Below are positions 36,070-50,719 of a DNA stretch of 64,000 nucleotides, piece by piece. How positions within the stretch are numbered: position 1 is the first letter of the stretch; each line of letters starts with the position of its first letter. The position numbers and the translations under genes were made by a program. Under the pieces are notes generated by a model. That model made no database searches. It had not been told where the DNA came from and saw only the letters and a program-made list of their open reading frames with translations. Source of the DNA: Pterobdella sp. o SKG-2022 (Eukaryota > Annelida > Clitellata > Hirudinida > Piscicolidae); the NCBI GenBank assembly GCA_964035795.1, contig OZ038322.1, positions 24,448,359 to 24,512,358 on the forward strand, in the 5' to 3' direction.

Positions 36070-39000
36070 TTAATTATTGCTAATCTATTTATTGTTTTTT
36101 CTTATTATTTTTATTATGTAGTTAAAATATTTTTTTTTCTTAAAACAAGCAATAAATGAGCCTTAATCTTGTTGGTCCTTAAATGGCAATACACCTGGTT
36201 GCCTTTAGCACAACAGGGTACTTTTGAAATCAGGCTATCTGTCTACCTACTAAAATGTAGAATTTCAGATCAGGTATTCCAAAAAAACATTGATTTAAAA
36301 CTAGTGCTATAATCAGCTTCGAGCATTTTCAACGTTTGTGGTTTCAACCATGTGAGAAGTTGAAAATAATTTGAAACTGTTTCAAACTGCATTGAGTTCA
36401 TTTTGTAGAAACAAGTAGATAGCTTTAAAATAAATATTTTATGGCAAAACATAATAAAAGGAATGTTTTAGTTTTAATACGTGCAACTTTTTCAAAAGCC
36501 CACAAAGGTAGGCCCACTGAAATCTTTGTGCACCTGTTCGCACTGATTAAGTTCATTTTCTCAGTTTTATTTATGCATAATATGTTTTGTGTTTTAATTT
36601 ATGCTCCAATATTATGCGATCAAAACTGTATTCTGATCAATTTGGTCCCAATAATAGCAAATTGGAGTATATTTGTATTTTGTGGATAAAAACTTCAAGT
36701 TTCTACATGGCAACCAAATAAAGCAAAAGTTGGGTAAATTTGGCATTTTAAGACATTGAAAATCAACGAGGGAAGATTGAAACACCCAGATTTAAACAAA
36801 GACATATAAATAAATGAAATCGTTTTAAGTGTGAACAAAGTTATTTAACTTGGGCAAAAATCACGAAAAAATTTAATTTTAAAAATCTTGAGAAAACAAA
36901 AGAAGGAAAAGTTTGGCACAATAAGTCAATTAAAGTTACAATAAATCGACATTCTCTCCTGAAAGCCACAATAATTCGATTCATTGCGCTTCAAAATTGT
37001 TGAAACTTATTTCAACATTACTCGAATACATCATAATTTCATGCTTGACAGAATTATTTATGCAAATGAATGAAGTAAAAATTTACAAATTCAATTTTTT
37101 CGTTTGAATTTTTAAATACTTTTGTGCTAAAACTTTTAAAGTTATTTTTTAAATGTGAAATTCTCAAACCTCTTTCATAATTAATTTATTTTTTGAAAGT
37201 TTTTTAATATTTTTGGTTTATGCGTGGCTTTTGCTGAACCAACTCGAATACCAAAGTTTGCAAGAAAATCTGGTTGACAATGAAGTTCTGGTTTGAGCTG
37301 GCGTTGAAACTTGTGAACACGACATTACAGCATTTGAGACTTTCATTTTTGTTTTGTGTAAAAATTGTGAAAAAGAGAGCTTAAACTTGAGAGATATTTC
37401 CAACTAGGTGCCCAGTAGCATTTACATTTATTTTTAAAAATTAAAAAAAAATTTCTAAAACCAAAAATTAGGTATTTTATCTAACAACAATAGTGATTAT
37501 TTTTTAAGAAACATTGCTCAAACAAAAGTGATGACACGAAGTATTTGCTGGGATTGGCCTCAGAATAAGCATTTCTACTTTGTGGACGAGCAATTCCTTT
37601 GATGCTTTTCCATCAAACTACCTTATCCGTCGCAAACTACAGCTTGTGTTTGAATTAAATCCATTTAAGTGTAATTGTTTCAAACAGTTTGACGAATATT
37701 TGAGGGAAGAGATACAAGTCTTGGAGTTTTTAGAATAAAATATTAACTTTTGAGGTTTTTAATTCGAAACATAATTAAATTTTGAAAACCTTTTGAGCAC
37801 ATCTTGAAACTTGAGAATTTTAAGTTGTCATTAGAAATTTTAAAATTAAATAAAAGCAAAAGTAGAATGAAATTTATACATGTTCTTTGAAACCCATTTA
37901 AAACAGTATAAAAACAACTTGAAGCCTTAAAAGTTGATTGAAAACTCTGTTTCCAAGCTGAGCTGCCAGTCTTATTGTTTTCAAATTAATTTCAAAGGCA
38001 ACTTAGCACGATACTGCAGCTCTGCAAAAAAACCCTTTCCAAAAAGCTTTGTGTTCTAACAGCTATTCGTTAATTCACAAAATACCTTATTTGGCACGTG
38101 TTTCTTCGCTGCATTTTTGATTGAAATTAAAGGAGACTTCGAGCTGTAATTTTTATTTATTTTTATAATCCCCTTCTTCAATAATCCATCAATCGCCACG
38201 TGCCTTCATGCGCGTGTGAAGAATCAGTCAGGCTTTATACTCATGTGCAGATCAGCCTTTATGCGCGCAAACGTCAATTTAATTACGAATTTTATCTATC
38301 ATGCTCACTGCTACTCGATAACGCACCTATATGCTGAATGCTGCTTTCAACTTTTTAATATGTTAGGCGCTCATGTGCTCGCTCAAATTTAGTTAATTAG
38401 CTTATAAAATTTTTTATAAACGAGTAACTTTTTTTTTATTTTAAAAATAAAATTTTTTATGTAAATTAAGTAATTTTTTAATTAGAAAACAAATCTCAAA
38501 AGGTGAGTTTCCAAAACTTCATATCTCATTGAACCTGCTTCCAACATTCCCAACAAATAGTTGAGCGTCCATCTTAATTTTTTTACAACTGCTTTTGATA
38601 TTCAAAATAAAAATTTTCAATCATTTTTCAGTGAATTATTATCCCCATAAAAATGGAGTTCAAAGCTTGGAATTCAGCATTAAGTTACTATGTCCTTTCT
38701 TAATACCTCAGTTTGAACGATTTGAGAGATTCTTGTGGTAGTCCATGCAAAAGAAATATACTTTTAGCATTTTCTTTGTCAAAATTACCTTCTTTTTCTC
38801 CTTCATTTCCCCACAATTAAAAAATCTTGGTGTTATAGAATGAAAGAATATTTTAGAGTAAAAGTCCGAAAGTCGTCAACAAACGCGTATTGGAGAAGGG
38901 CTTCGAAGTGGGCTTAGGGAACCCATAATAAGGTTGTCTCATGCCACATTGATATGAGGATCATTTGAATATAAAGTGAAAAAATTCAATTTTTTTTTAA

Positions 39001-40840
39001 TATACATTATAAATAATATCTCTAAAGATCAAAGTTTTCTATTTAACTCGTTTTATCATGGAAATTTCAAGTCATAGATTATCGATTTTAACGCTCAAAA
39101 AGCTTTGCTTGACGCTCAGCTTCGATGTATGGTGCCTTAAACCCCTTAATGCCATTTAATATAATATTTGTTTTCATTGAACAATTTCAATATATTTTGA
39201 ACATTTTGGGACGGCTCTTGGTGAAGGCTCCATAGTTTTTCTTTTAGAAAAATGTTTGGGAACATGAACTCTTAATAATTGGACTTTCTATTTTATGTCA
39301 AAAATTGAATTATTTGCTAGCTTGTAAATGTTTTTTTAACAAATTAACATAAAACAAATGATTTCAAAAAATTTATTATAATTAATTTCTTTGGCAAAAT
39401 AGCAAAAAATAAATGGAGAAAACACAAAAAAGCAATAACTTTTAAAATAAATATAATAATTTTAAATGATTTATAGGTTATATCGAATAGTTTTATAAAA
39501 ACCTTTTGCCATTTGAAACACGTGTCTGGCTTGCGGCTTTAAAAGTGAAATCACTTGATTAAGAAAAGAGCTTGATTGATGCCGAGATGGAAGTTTCAAT
39601 CAAAAAATTTCCCTTGATTAGCAATGCAGACTTTTAAAAAAATTATTTATTGAATGAATAGTTTTTTGAAACAATTTTCAACTGCGAGTGTTAACCTTTT
39701 ACTTGAACTGTTTCCGGAAAAATATTCATAATATTAAAGAAGCTTCCCAAATTTAATCATACATGAGGAGGTTGATTTTAAAAAGAATCTTTAATGAAGG
39801 AAAAATAGATATAAGTTGAGAAGGTCCCATTCATTTCAGCCGCCAGACTCCATTGTAAAACTCCATTGTCCCTTCCATTCAGGCATTGAGAGAAGCTAAG
39901 GGCACCAAAAATTATACAAAGATTTTTACTTATATTCATTGTTTTATAAACTTTTTTTTTTTTCTAACCCTACAGCTTTATAACAAAATGCTCCATTAAG
40001 CAGTTTTTAGAGCTTCAGCATGCTTTATGATAGAGCGTTTTTTTTTTCACTTATTGTAGTTCACTCACGGTAGTCATAATTAGAATCCTATTGAACTACT
40101 GCTGTATATAATTTGGAGCTTTCAATTAATTTCCCAAAGCGTTCCAAGATTTTGTTTCCTGTACTTTTTAAAGAATATATGAATTTAATCAATCATAAAA
40201 AGATATTGCAAAAGAGCAAATCTTATGAGAATTTTCAATATATATCACACAAAAGATTGTTTTCAACTCCAATAATCACGATTGTGAATTCATTTTTTAA
40301 ACACTTAATGCATTCTTCATCACTAAATTATTACTAAAACTAATCTTTGTATTCTGCATGACATGACTTCATGACTTGTTTTTTAAACCTTCCAGAATTA
40401 TCCATTCTCAATTTTTTTCTATTTTTTCTGTAATTATTATTTTCTCCAAAGTAGACCTGTTATGGCAACTTTGTTGACCATTTCTTCATGAGTTTTGCCA
40501 CTTCAACAAAGTTGCTTTCTAGATCCATGTGTTTTCAAAATGTGAAGATTTAGTTTAGTTAAATATAAAAATTGGAGGAAGCTGAAGGGCATTTTTAATG
40601 CCTGATACTGACATCAGTGGATGCCAAATAACGTTATAAATGTAGTTGAGTTAATTATTTCTCTTTTGTTTTCATCCGCTTCATAAGATTATTGATGGAG
40701 AGGTTGGTGCTAGATAACTGAATAGTTAATATTGTCTAACGGTTTTTTTTAAAGAGCTGGAACTTTTTGGGTGAAAATTACATGTTGTGTGTAAAAGAAA
40801 CAGGCCTAAAGGCCTTGTTGAGAGGCATGTAGTTGGTGTT
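36070..40840. other. AT-rich region without recognised genes
   Basis: No supported genes. Slightly GC-richer patches at about 37550-37660, 38150-38400 and 39840-39900 contain only short open frames. Confidence 0.45.
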
Positions 40841-40981
40841 TTAGAAGGAGCGTTTCACATTCTGAGTGTGCTGGATGCTGGTGTCCATGATGCATCTCAT
40901 CACTGTTCTTGTAGCGCAGTTTTGTATCTTCTGGCTTTTTTGATGTTGTTTTGAATTATTAGTAGGGCAATCATACATTTC
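40841..40981 (-). pseudogene. Probable decayed retrotransposon RT C-terminal fragment
   Basis: A 46-codon minus-strand frame contains QKIQNCATRTVMRCIMDTSI, which resembles the LQxIQNRAxRxI motif after the RT domain of many LINEs. Flanking sequence is degenerate. The match is short, so the assignment is tentative. Confidence 0.35.
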
Positions 40982-41139
40982 TTGGGCTTTCTTGTTTCCC
41001 TCATTTGGTCGCAGAAAGAAGCTTTGTAGCGTTGAGTTTTTTTCTCGTTTATTTGGGTATAGGAAAAATATTTTGTGTCGAGTAAATATTCAGATTTAAT
41101 TTTTAGTGTGGTGTTTGTTAGAATGTTGTTGATTGTTAA

Positions 41140-41331
41140 GCCTACGGGAAAATTCTATTGACAGTACCTCTGGGAGCAAATAAGTGGTTATATTATGGCA
41201 TGTATTTAACACTTGTAGAAACACCACCTCGATCACAGGGTGCTCTGACAGAATTTGTTGAGATTTTTTCATGGATGGTTCAAAAGAATTGCTGCGACAT
41301 CATGGCTGCAAAAACAATGCTGCGTGATTGA
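41140..41331 (+). other. Short coding-like ORF island
   Basis: A 63-codon stop-free frame reading PLGANKWLYYGMYLTLVETP and FVEIFSWMVQKNCCDIMAAK, ending in TGA. It lies next to the retrotransposon relic on the other strand and could be part of it or of another element. Not identified. Confidence 0.25.
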
Positions 41332-41339
41332 AATGCTTC

Positions 41340-44300
41340 AACTGGTAAAATTTACCAACAAAACTTTTTGGAAAAATATCGAAAAAAGAATTTAAAAATA
41401 AAAGTTAGTAGTTTCAAATTATTTATATAATTTTTTGAGTTGACTTTTTAAAGATACTTTCAAAATGCATAAAATGACTCGAAAAAGGGAAAAAACAAAA
41501 CTCCTCAACACAGCCACCATCCCAATAGACGCCCAAAAAATATGAAAAAATTAGATTCCAAGAAAATCATTCTCTCGAGTCAGTGCTCATAATTTCTTTT
41601 TATAGCGCAACATGTGTAAGACCTTCGACATGACCACGATGAAAAATAAATTATGTAAATAAAACCACGCATCAATAACTTGATGAATTTCATCACTGAT
41701 AAATTCATCTGATTACACAAACTGAAATCAAAACAATATCAAAAACTGGAAAGACATCAAAGAAAAGTCTTTCCAGCACGCAACAGATTCCTGTTTTTTT
41801 GGTCTTTGATTATTTAGAGCATTTTTTTGTCTGATCTTGCCAAAAAACTATAAAAAATGCCCCAATAGCAAAAAGCACAAAATTGTTCAAAGCAAGAAAA
41901 CTTTTCTTCAAATTTCAGACGTGCACAATGTCTACATATGATGTGGAAATTATCAAATTCTACAATTTTATCATAATTAGTAAACAAAAAAAGAAGTATA
42001 AAAAATGAAGCTTTAAATGTGTCTAATCTATAATTTATAATGCTGCGAACCCTTACCTCTCATACTGAGAAAAACCACATCAGGTTAGCAAGGCACAAAA
42101 ACAAACTCAATTGAAACTTTTATTATATATGAATAATATTGAACTCTGGAAAGAATGAAACAAGTTCAAAACCTTGAAAGACACTATGAGGTATTCAATG
42201 GGTCAGTTTGAAAGAGACAAGAAAGCTATGCTTGAGAGAAGAAAACAAGAGAAAAACAATGATAAAATTTTACTGAGCATACAAATAATTCAATTTTTTT
42301 ATTGAAAATGATCTAAAATTAACCTGGAAAACTGTGAAAAATATATTAGTGAAAATGAATTATGAAAAGTATGAATGCAAAAAACTACAAAATTTTAAAA
42401 ATTCTCAGAGAATTTAAAAACCGATTATTTCATGTTTAAATGCATTTTTTAATGGAAAACTAGAATATTGGATTAAACTAAACTTGAAAACACTCACCGA
42501 ACAATTGGAAAAAAGATGGCACAGAAAATCCGTTTTGATAGATTTTACGTAAATAGAAAAAACGGAAAAAATGCTTGATGAATATTTGAAAAATTATTAA
42601 ATATGAAAAACAAAATTAAATCGTTCGTTTCAAAGATTTTTATCAGCTCTGTTATCGATTGATAAATACTTGAAAAAAATTATGAGCGTCGGAAAACTAA
42701 TTTACTATAACACGAAGATTAGGCAAATAGGAAAAGTTATCTATGAGAATTTTCAATCTAAACTAACATTTTTGCTTTAATGAAAAACTGACCTCTTTGA
42801 GAGAGTGATCAAAACACGTCCTAAAAAAAAAGTTCCAGAAGCTTCTCGAACATTTAAAACTGAACACTCAGTGTCAGGTATGTTTGGAAAAGAAGTGCAT
42901 TTTATATAACAAATGAAAAAGACTCAAAAATTGATCCATCAAACCTTTTTGATGCTTTTTTTTCTTGGTGGAAGCAAAATCATCCGGTCAAAAAAGAGAA
43001 GAAGAAAGAGTTGGTTTGAGAAAAATTTTAAAAGTTGAATGTGAATCATTTACAACTCAAATCAACCAGTTTTCGTTTTGAAAATTTTACTAAAGTTAAA
43101 ATAAATTCAAATGCTTAAAATTTTCTAAACAATTTTGATATATTTTTCCATGTTTTGTAAATCGTCTGATATAGAGAGTGAATTTTAAGCAGAAAGAATA
43201 AGATAAAAGACATAAAAAAAATATTATTTTGGTATTAATTAACAAAAAGTGTAAAGATTCATTTTCCAAAACACTTAGTTCTTATTGAATTAATGACAGT
43301 TATTTATGATTTATATATCAATGTTTCATTTTTCAGAAATAATAAAAAATACATTTCTCCTTATTGAAAAAATAAATGTGAAAATTCAGAAATCAAAAAT
43401 CTTGAGTTAATGATGTAACTTTACTCTGAAGCATTTGAAGAGGCTTATAGAAATCTTTTATGAATAGGCCAATTTGCAAAATTGAAGTCAAAGATTTCAC
43501 AAGAGGTCCATAAAATCTGAAAAGAATCACAAAGAATTTGCAGTTTCAAAAATTTAATAGAGCTTTAGAAGTGAAAAGGATAAAGTTGACATGAAAAATC
43601 AAATGGTGGCTTGTTAACTACATTTGAGGAATTGAATGGCGAGTTGAACGGATGTCAGATTGTGCATCAAAATTGTATAAACCCAATAAAATTTCGCAGA
43701 TGCACAGCATAGCTCGCCATTAAGAAGAGTTCATATTTGATTCTTTTGATGAATAATTTTCATTGGTTCCATCAAGTTAATTACTAGATTGGAACACATA
43801 GATAGAACAAGCATTTTTCTAAAAACTAGTCCTTTTTTTAATACTGATCCTTCAAAAGTCTTCAATTATGGTTCCCACTAATGAATGTTAATTATAGGTT
43901 TTTTGAATTTTGTTTATGAGAGCTACAATTAATGAAAATATAGTGAGTACAAGCACCGGAGTTCATTGATTATTGCGGCTAAACGTTTGGAAAGTCAACA
44001 CAGACTACTTTTGTATTTAAAAACAACATGACAGCCTCCATATGGTAACATCCATGCATTATTACCTCGCCCAAAAATACTTTCTCAATGTATCTGAGCA
44101 GATCTATATTTTATCTTGATTCATTGTTGTGCAATCTTTTTTTATTCAACAAAAAAATATAGGAAACTTTCAGCACGGCATGTTTCATCGCAGACTTGAA
44201 GGCTTTCTAGCTTGGAGATTAATTTCAAAATCAACTGAAAAACCCAAGAAATATTTTAAATATATATGAGCTTATTTTTTAGAGAAATCTTATGTATTTT

Positions 44301-47300
44301 TTTTTAAAATTCAATTCCCTCAGTTTTCATCGTAAAATGAGAAAGATTTTGGAAACATATGTTTTTTTGAAAAATTAAAATTTTCACCAAATTCCACTTT
44401 TTCATGTTAGTCAGCTGATTGTTCCCAAAAAATGCCTCATTTTTGTCGTTCATGCCATTTTTGTAGATATGTCATTGAAGTCGAAAATATAAAAAATTTA
44501 TATAGCACGAAATAAAATGCCTCCAATAAAAACTACAAAAATTCCGTTAAGAGATATAAAAAGTCTGTAAAATTTTTCATTATTTTTGTATCCTAATCGC
44601 ATTTTGGCCTCCAATCACAACGGACAAGTTAAATCTAATTACAGATTCTCGTATTTATTGATTAATTTTCATTTTATATTCATAGATCTATTTATAGTGG
44701 TTAAAAAACTTAAAATTTTTCAGTATTGTTTTCTTCTTCTTGTATTTCTCCACATCATTAGCACGTTTTTTAAAATATTGTGAGGTCGCATGGATGTAGG
44801 TTTTTATTAAAGACGTGTTATGAGTTGAAGAGATTGGGAATATAATTAATAAAGTCATAGAGAAAACTTTGAGTACTTCAATCTTTATTCTTCCAGTTTT
44901 AAGCGTTACTTAAAAACTTTTTTTTTCCATGTTAAATACCACAAATCGAAAAAAATAAAAGAAGTTAACAAATATTGAGGCAGTTTTTTTGAAGCTAAAT
45001 TAAATTGTTTGGTACACAAAAACGAAAAAATTTGGCAAAGTGCAGAACCTCACCAAATTGAAGTTGAAAAACTCACAAAAAACAGCCAAATTGAAGCATA
45101 TTTTTTCATAAGACATCATATAAATAAAACTTTGGAAATAATTTTTCTAATATAAATAAAATGGAAATTTTTTATAACTTTAATAATAAAGTAATTAAGT
45201 TAATAATGCATAAAAAAGAAGAGAAATAATAAAAACAAGAATGGAAGCAAAATCAGACATATCTGACATATATGAAACAGGCATAATAAACTATAGTCTA
45301 AAATAACTAATGAAATGTGAACTGGATGCGTTAAATTTTTTATTTACGATCTTTTTCTACCGGATTAAGGTAGTTTGGGCTTTGTGTGCAGTAAAACTGC
45401 TAAGAAAAGCCAAAGAAATTAAATTTTTAAAACTATTTTGCAGTTTCATTAATAAAAGTAATTTTCTTTTAAAATAGGTTCGATTTTGAAGTTGACTAAA
45501 AATTAACTTCTATTATATTTCTAAATCTGGCTTTGTTGAAATTTTTTCGAAGAATTAAATGCTTGCTATTTATCTCCTTCCAAAGATTTATGAGTTAATT
45601 GTTGAAGTCCACTAGAGTTAATGTGTGAAATCAAAACTAAAGGTCCTTTTTATATGTCAAAAGCAATCTCAAATACTATTCATATTTTTTACTTATTTGA
45701 ATAGGAATTAAAATGATTTTAAAAAATCATGTACATTAAAACCACTCAACTGTGGCATCATAGGTTTTGATGGAAGTTTACAAAAACAAATTGCATTATC
45801 AATACAAGCCTCAAACAAAGAAATAATTCTCAAAAGAAATTTTCAAAAGCCCAGCTTTCGAAGCCCCAGATACAAGTCTTTTTCATTTAATAGCTTAGCT
45901 TACTGCGTCATGCTTTTTAACTTCAGCTTAGTTACCAAAGTCACTAACATGAAAGTCTTCACGCAGTTTTTTATCGAAAACATAACATTTTGTGTTGTTT
46001 CTAGCACCCATTGATCAATTCTGTACACACCGCAGACCTCGAGCACCCTCTGTACACTGTTGTACACGCATTATTGTACGCATATTATTTGGCATTAACT
46101 TTTACACATGCTTTGTGTTGTAAGTACATCTTCATGCAATACAGGTCTTTCAATCAAGTTTCTCTTCGACGTAACATCTTGATTGTAAGATTTGGCAGCG
46201 AAAAGATTTCATAGACCAATTTTATTTAAATATTTTCATGCTAAAAATTTTTGAAGAATTATTTTTGAAGTTAATTGTATTTAATTATTTCAAAAATATA
46301 ATCATCATCTTAAGCTGAAGTGATTTTTTCAATAAAAAGATTACTTTTGGAATATTCACATGAAACAATTTTTCAAACTCATAACTTCCATGATGAAGAA
46401 AAAAATCAAAAATAGTTAAAGAAATGATTTTTTAAATATGAAAAACCTTTCGTGAAAATTAGTTTTTCTAGCGATAATAAAGAACTTTGTAACGGCACAT
46501 TTTCACTGATGTTTTCACGCAGGCCTAAATCATCTTACATGGGGCCTTTCATGCAAATTACAGGATTACCAAAACAAATTCACTATTTGCATATTGAAAA
46601 AAATTCTTTTATTTAACAAAAATTTTATCAATTTTTAATTAAATTTTTGTGTTTAATAAAAAAACAATAAAAGGCTTGTTTTTTAAATTTAAGGAGACAC
46701 TTTGAGAGTTGAAGAATTAGACACAGTCTTTGTGAAAGAGGGCTTTATTTTCCATCCTTCTTCTTTAAATTTTTCTTCCAAATGAAACTCAGACTTCTTT
46801 AAGAGCAGTTTATGAATATATTAATAATGTTTACTTGAGTTTATTTAAGTAGCCTTCATCTATTTTCAGATGTCTTCAATCCCGTGAAATTCCTGTCTCA
46901 GACGCCATTACTGACTCATGAAACTCGTCCACTTTATTGGCGCGAAATTTCGTTTCGCAAAATTTGTGCTTCTCAACTATTTCAGCTTCAATAACTAACT
47001 AAATAATAAGTTTCCAAACTTCCGCATATTCAAACTCTCTCGTAGCAAACCTCTTTGTAAACTGTGCTCTATATAAGACATATAACCTTATTGAAATTCA
47101 ACTCATAATTTTTTATACCAATTTTTATACATTTTTAACATTCAAATTACTGAAAGCGCCATATTTACTTTTGAGCTAGAACTCAACTAGTTGTTCCGAC
47201 CAGCTGAAACAACCCTTTGGCCTAGTTTTGTAACATTTTCCAACCCCTGTTGACCGTTCATCTTTGAGAAGCTGTTGTGGCTTTCAACAAACGACCACAC

Positions 47301-49045
47301 CAAAATCTCAGCATGATTTGGCTTTATGTCAGGCATACAAAAGGACCCACTGCGATCGATGAATCACATGAAGTATACCACCCTACCTCAACAAAGCCTT
47401 CATTTTACCATTTGTTTTTCACATTTTTAAAATATTTCAACTTCTCATTGAAAGAATTTTTTCAAATGCAATTATTCCATCTAAGCCCTGTTATTTTTCT
47501 TAATACATGAATTAAGCCTGATTTTTTCTTTATTCCATTTAATCTTGAGAAGTTTTTTATGACAAAATCTATCATGACGGAGTAATCAAAAAAAGTTTCA
47601 TTGTGAGTTTCACATTAGAATTTTTGAAACTGTTTCCGAATATAATCAAACTTTTCGCCATTAAAGTTCTAGCCCTTGATTGATAGCTACATATTATATT
47701 GGATTTTCAATGCGTTTCAATAAAAAGCTGAGTGGAAATTTTAATGAAAATAAGCATTCATATCAGAAGAATTTTGTTTATACATTTGGCGACTTTCAGC
47801 AAAACACATTAAAAGTGTATAAAACATGTGATAAAAAGCGTTAGAATCCTATTTTTGGTTATGCTTCATGTTATTTCTAGCTTTATTGATGCAAAATTGT
47901 ACTTTTATTGTTTCAAATGATTCCCTTTTAATACCGACATAAAGGATTTCACAAAGACCCAAATATTTTGTGCGTATAAAATTTTTGTTTTCAAATTAAT
48001 TCAAATATTTGACGAGTCTCCTCAAGCCATAATTATTATTCGTTCAAAGTTTCTTGTCGTTTCTCTTTCCTCATACATCCTCTTCGAGAATTCCAGCATT
48101 ACTTCATTTGAATACAACTGTATTCTCAAAGCTCATCAAAAATTTGAATAAAGGTCGTAAAAGAGAATCTAGCACTGGGCATTTCTACGAAATATCCATT
48201 ATTCAAATAAAATATAAAATATTATAGCTTTTTCAATGAATCACCCTGTATCGTGAATGCATGCAGAGGATAGAATTTTTGTTTGAAACTCCAATACGTT
48301 AGCCAGAAGAACCGTCGTTGGTGAGTAAGACGGGCTTCAAAGGATAATTGTAGCGGCTAGAAAAGCTTAGTTTTAGTATTTTATAACTTAATTGGGCTTG
48401 TACCAGCTTTCCATTTTATGCTACACCGTTTACAGAGCATTTTGATAGGATTCGGGTTCTGAACAATTTTGAAACTTTTATCGTATATTTATTTGAAAAA
48501 GTAACAATTGCTTATTTGAATGAATGCTTTACACTCTGAATATAAAAATATTAAGAAAATATAAATTTATGCAAAAGAATTTTTTTTAATTATTAAAGTC
48601 ATAAATCGAACAGAACTTTACAATTGTAGTTTTAAATTTCAAAATCAAAATAAATGACAAATTTTTTGCTTTTTAAAACAATTTTTTTTGAGTTTTTTAG
48701 TTGTAAAGATCTGAGTTCAGTTATTAAAACAATTAAGAAATTATAAATTAATTCGATTGAACTTAAATTCAGTGCAAAACTTTTTATTTTTCATATAATT
48801 AAATTTTTAAAAAAGTCCAACGGTCAAGTAGTGAATGTCATAACACTTGTTTTTAACCAGATATCACAAGAAATCACATAAATTCCAAGTTTTTCCCCAG
48901 GGTGACGTGGTTGTTCAACCATTCTCAACTCAAAGCTACCAAGAATCATTCTCAAAAAAAACCTATAAGAGAAAAGCTTGTGGAAGTAAAATAGATGGTG
49001 TTGTTAAATAAAGAAGAGATAAGGGCAAAATCTTTATAGTAGAGT
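41340..49045. other. AT-rich region without recognised genes
   Basis: Long AT-rich intergenic DNA. The only structures noted are a 10-base perfect stem (ctggaaagac / gtctttccag) at 41746-41776 and a few short open frames (for example at 46011-46214 and 47277-47510) with no motifs. Confidence 0.45.
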
Positions 49046-50657
49046 TCAACATTCATATGGCTTTGAGGTGAATTTGAAAAAAGTTATAAGGAGATAAGCT
49101 ACAACAGCACCTAAAAATGACCCTAGCTGGGTGCAGATGCCACCAGCCAAGAGAAATTTCCTGCCTCCTAGTTGATGCAGAATGCAAGATATTGATGCTC
49201 TCATGAAGGAGAATATTGAAGTCATTACTAATGCTGAGGCCACCTGTGGAAAAGTTGATATTATTGAAGGGTCAAAAAATATTTGTCATATGATCAAATG
49301 TTGTTTAATTTAATTAGAAATCAGTGAATTTTGAACATCAAAACAATAGCAAATCAACCAGCAATGATTTTTACTTCAGAGTAAATTTACACAAAAATTA
49401 TTTAAAACATGAACTCACAATGAGGATGGGTCCGTAAATGCTTTCAATGAAGGGTGGGTTAGGGGAAAGACTTGCAATGACTAAATGAAAGGTAAGTATT
49501 GATAAAGCTGTGGTGGTTAATACTGTCAGAACAGTAAATGAAGGCTTGGGAATGAACATGGAGAGAAGGGAGAAGATAGAATTGAACAGAGACGATAAAC
49601 GGACTGTTAAGGTATAAACAGTATTTCCATAAGACAAACATGTGTATGACTGGGTGGCTGGGATGATGCTGTTTATTGACATATTTAAAACTAACACTAT
49701 AATAAGGTAAAAAAACAAGACAAGTCTATTTGTTTGAGGAGAAGGAGGGTGTGAAGAAGATGATGAAGACTGCGAAATGGAATTTTTGTTGTCTATTAGT
49801 TTCTTATCGTGGTCATCAGTGAAGTCTTCATTTTTTTCTGATGTTGCATTATTTGTTTGCTCATCAACCACCAAAACATTGTTTGAATTTTCTGCATCCA
49901 CCAACCACCTTTTTGAGACATTCAAGAAAATAAATGCTAAAAGACTTGTTATGAGAAAAACTGAAAGTATAAGAAAAAAAACCATGACAGAAAAGTTCGG
50001 TTTTGGGAATATTGGTTTGAGGTGTGGGACTGAATCATTTGAATAATTTGATTTTGCAGATACTGTGGTAATGTTGCTGATGTTAATACAGGTAGGATTA
50101 CCCCCAAGACCTTGAAACAAACCTAAAACACCAGGCACTAATCCAGATAAGCCCTGGCCAAAGTAATATGCATACATATATTGACTTATGAATCGAGACA
50201 TAAAAGGAAGGAAAATTAAAGTAGATGTGCAAGATGCTAGAGATGAAAATGAGAGAAGAAGGAAAACAGGCAGGCTACTGAAATGGTCATTAATGAAGAC
50301 AGTATAATTCCAAAATATTGAAGTGAGTATACAAGAAATAATGCTAGTTGACATAATAATTATGCAGAATAAAACTTCGTTGTTATGACTTTGTCTTCTT
50401 TTTTTGCATTTGTTGTATATTGTATAGATTGCTGGTCCTACATTAGCAAGTTGGATAATAAGTGTCATGTAGAAAGGTAGATTCCAACCCTCGGGAAGCG
50501 CATCCACCATGATTGGAAGCTCCACCCACATACCAACAATGTTCATCCAGGATGACATACTAAACAAGGCTACCAATACAAATGAGACAACATTCACTTT
50601 TTTTAAGGCCGAAGGCATTTCAAAATGGTTCCTTTGAAATTTTGAAACTATTTTCAA
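49046..50657 (-). CDS. Riboflavin transporter, SLC52A/RFVT family, 2 exons
   Basis: Exons 50657-49419 (ending CTCATT|GTGAGT) and 49243-49046 (after TTTTCCACAG) join in phase 0 to give up to 478 residues; family members have about 450-470. It begins with the family hallmark around LVALFSMSSWMNIVGMWVEL and ALPEGWNLPFY. Next come FGQGLSGLVPGVLGLFQGLG, a long acidic/Ser-rich cytoplasmic loop in the middle, and a closing helix pair (LGGRKFLLAGGICTQLGSFL). About eleven membrane helices are visible. It should carry riboflavin across the plasma membrane, and animals cannot make riboflavin. Two in-frame Met codons (50657 and 50618, MPSALKK) could start it; the second fits the family length better. It may contribute to FMN/FAD supply; no linked gene suggests more. 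Confidence 0.93.
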
Positions 50658-50702
50658 AGTTTAACTTAATTTGATAATAAATTTAGTTTTTTTTGTGTGC
50701 AG

Positions 50703-50710
50703 CATTTATA
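50703..50710 (-). promoter_or_regulatory. Possible TATA box of the riboflavin transporter gene
   Basis: TATAAATG on the minus strand about 45 bases upstream of the first Met (about 85 upstream of the second). Position is compatible with a short leader; AT richness makes chance matches common. Confidence 0.35.
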
Positions 50711-50719
50711 CTCGCAACC

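Noticed and set aside
46011..46214. Plus-strand 67-residue open frame with tgtacac repeats
   Set aside because: No motif, no splice context and biased composition; considered chance.
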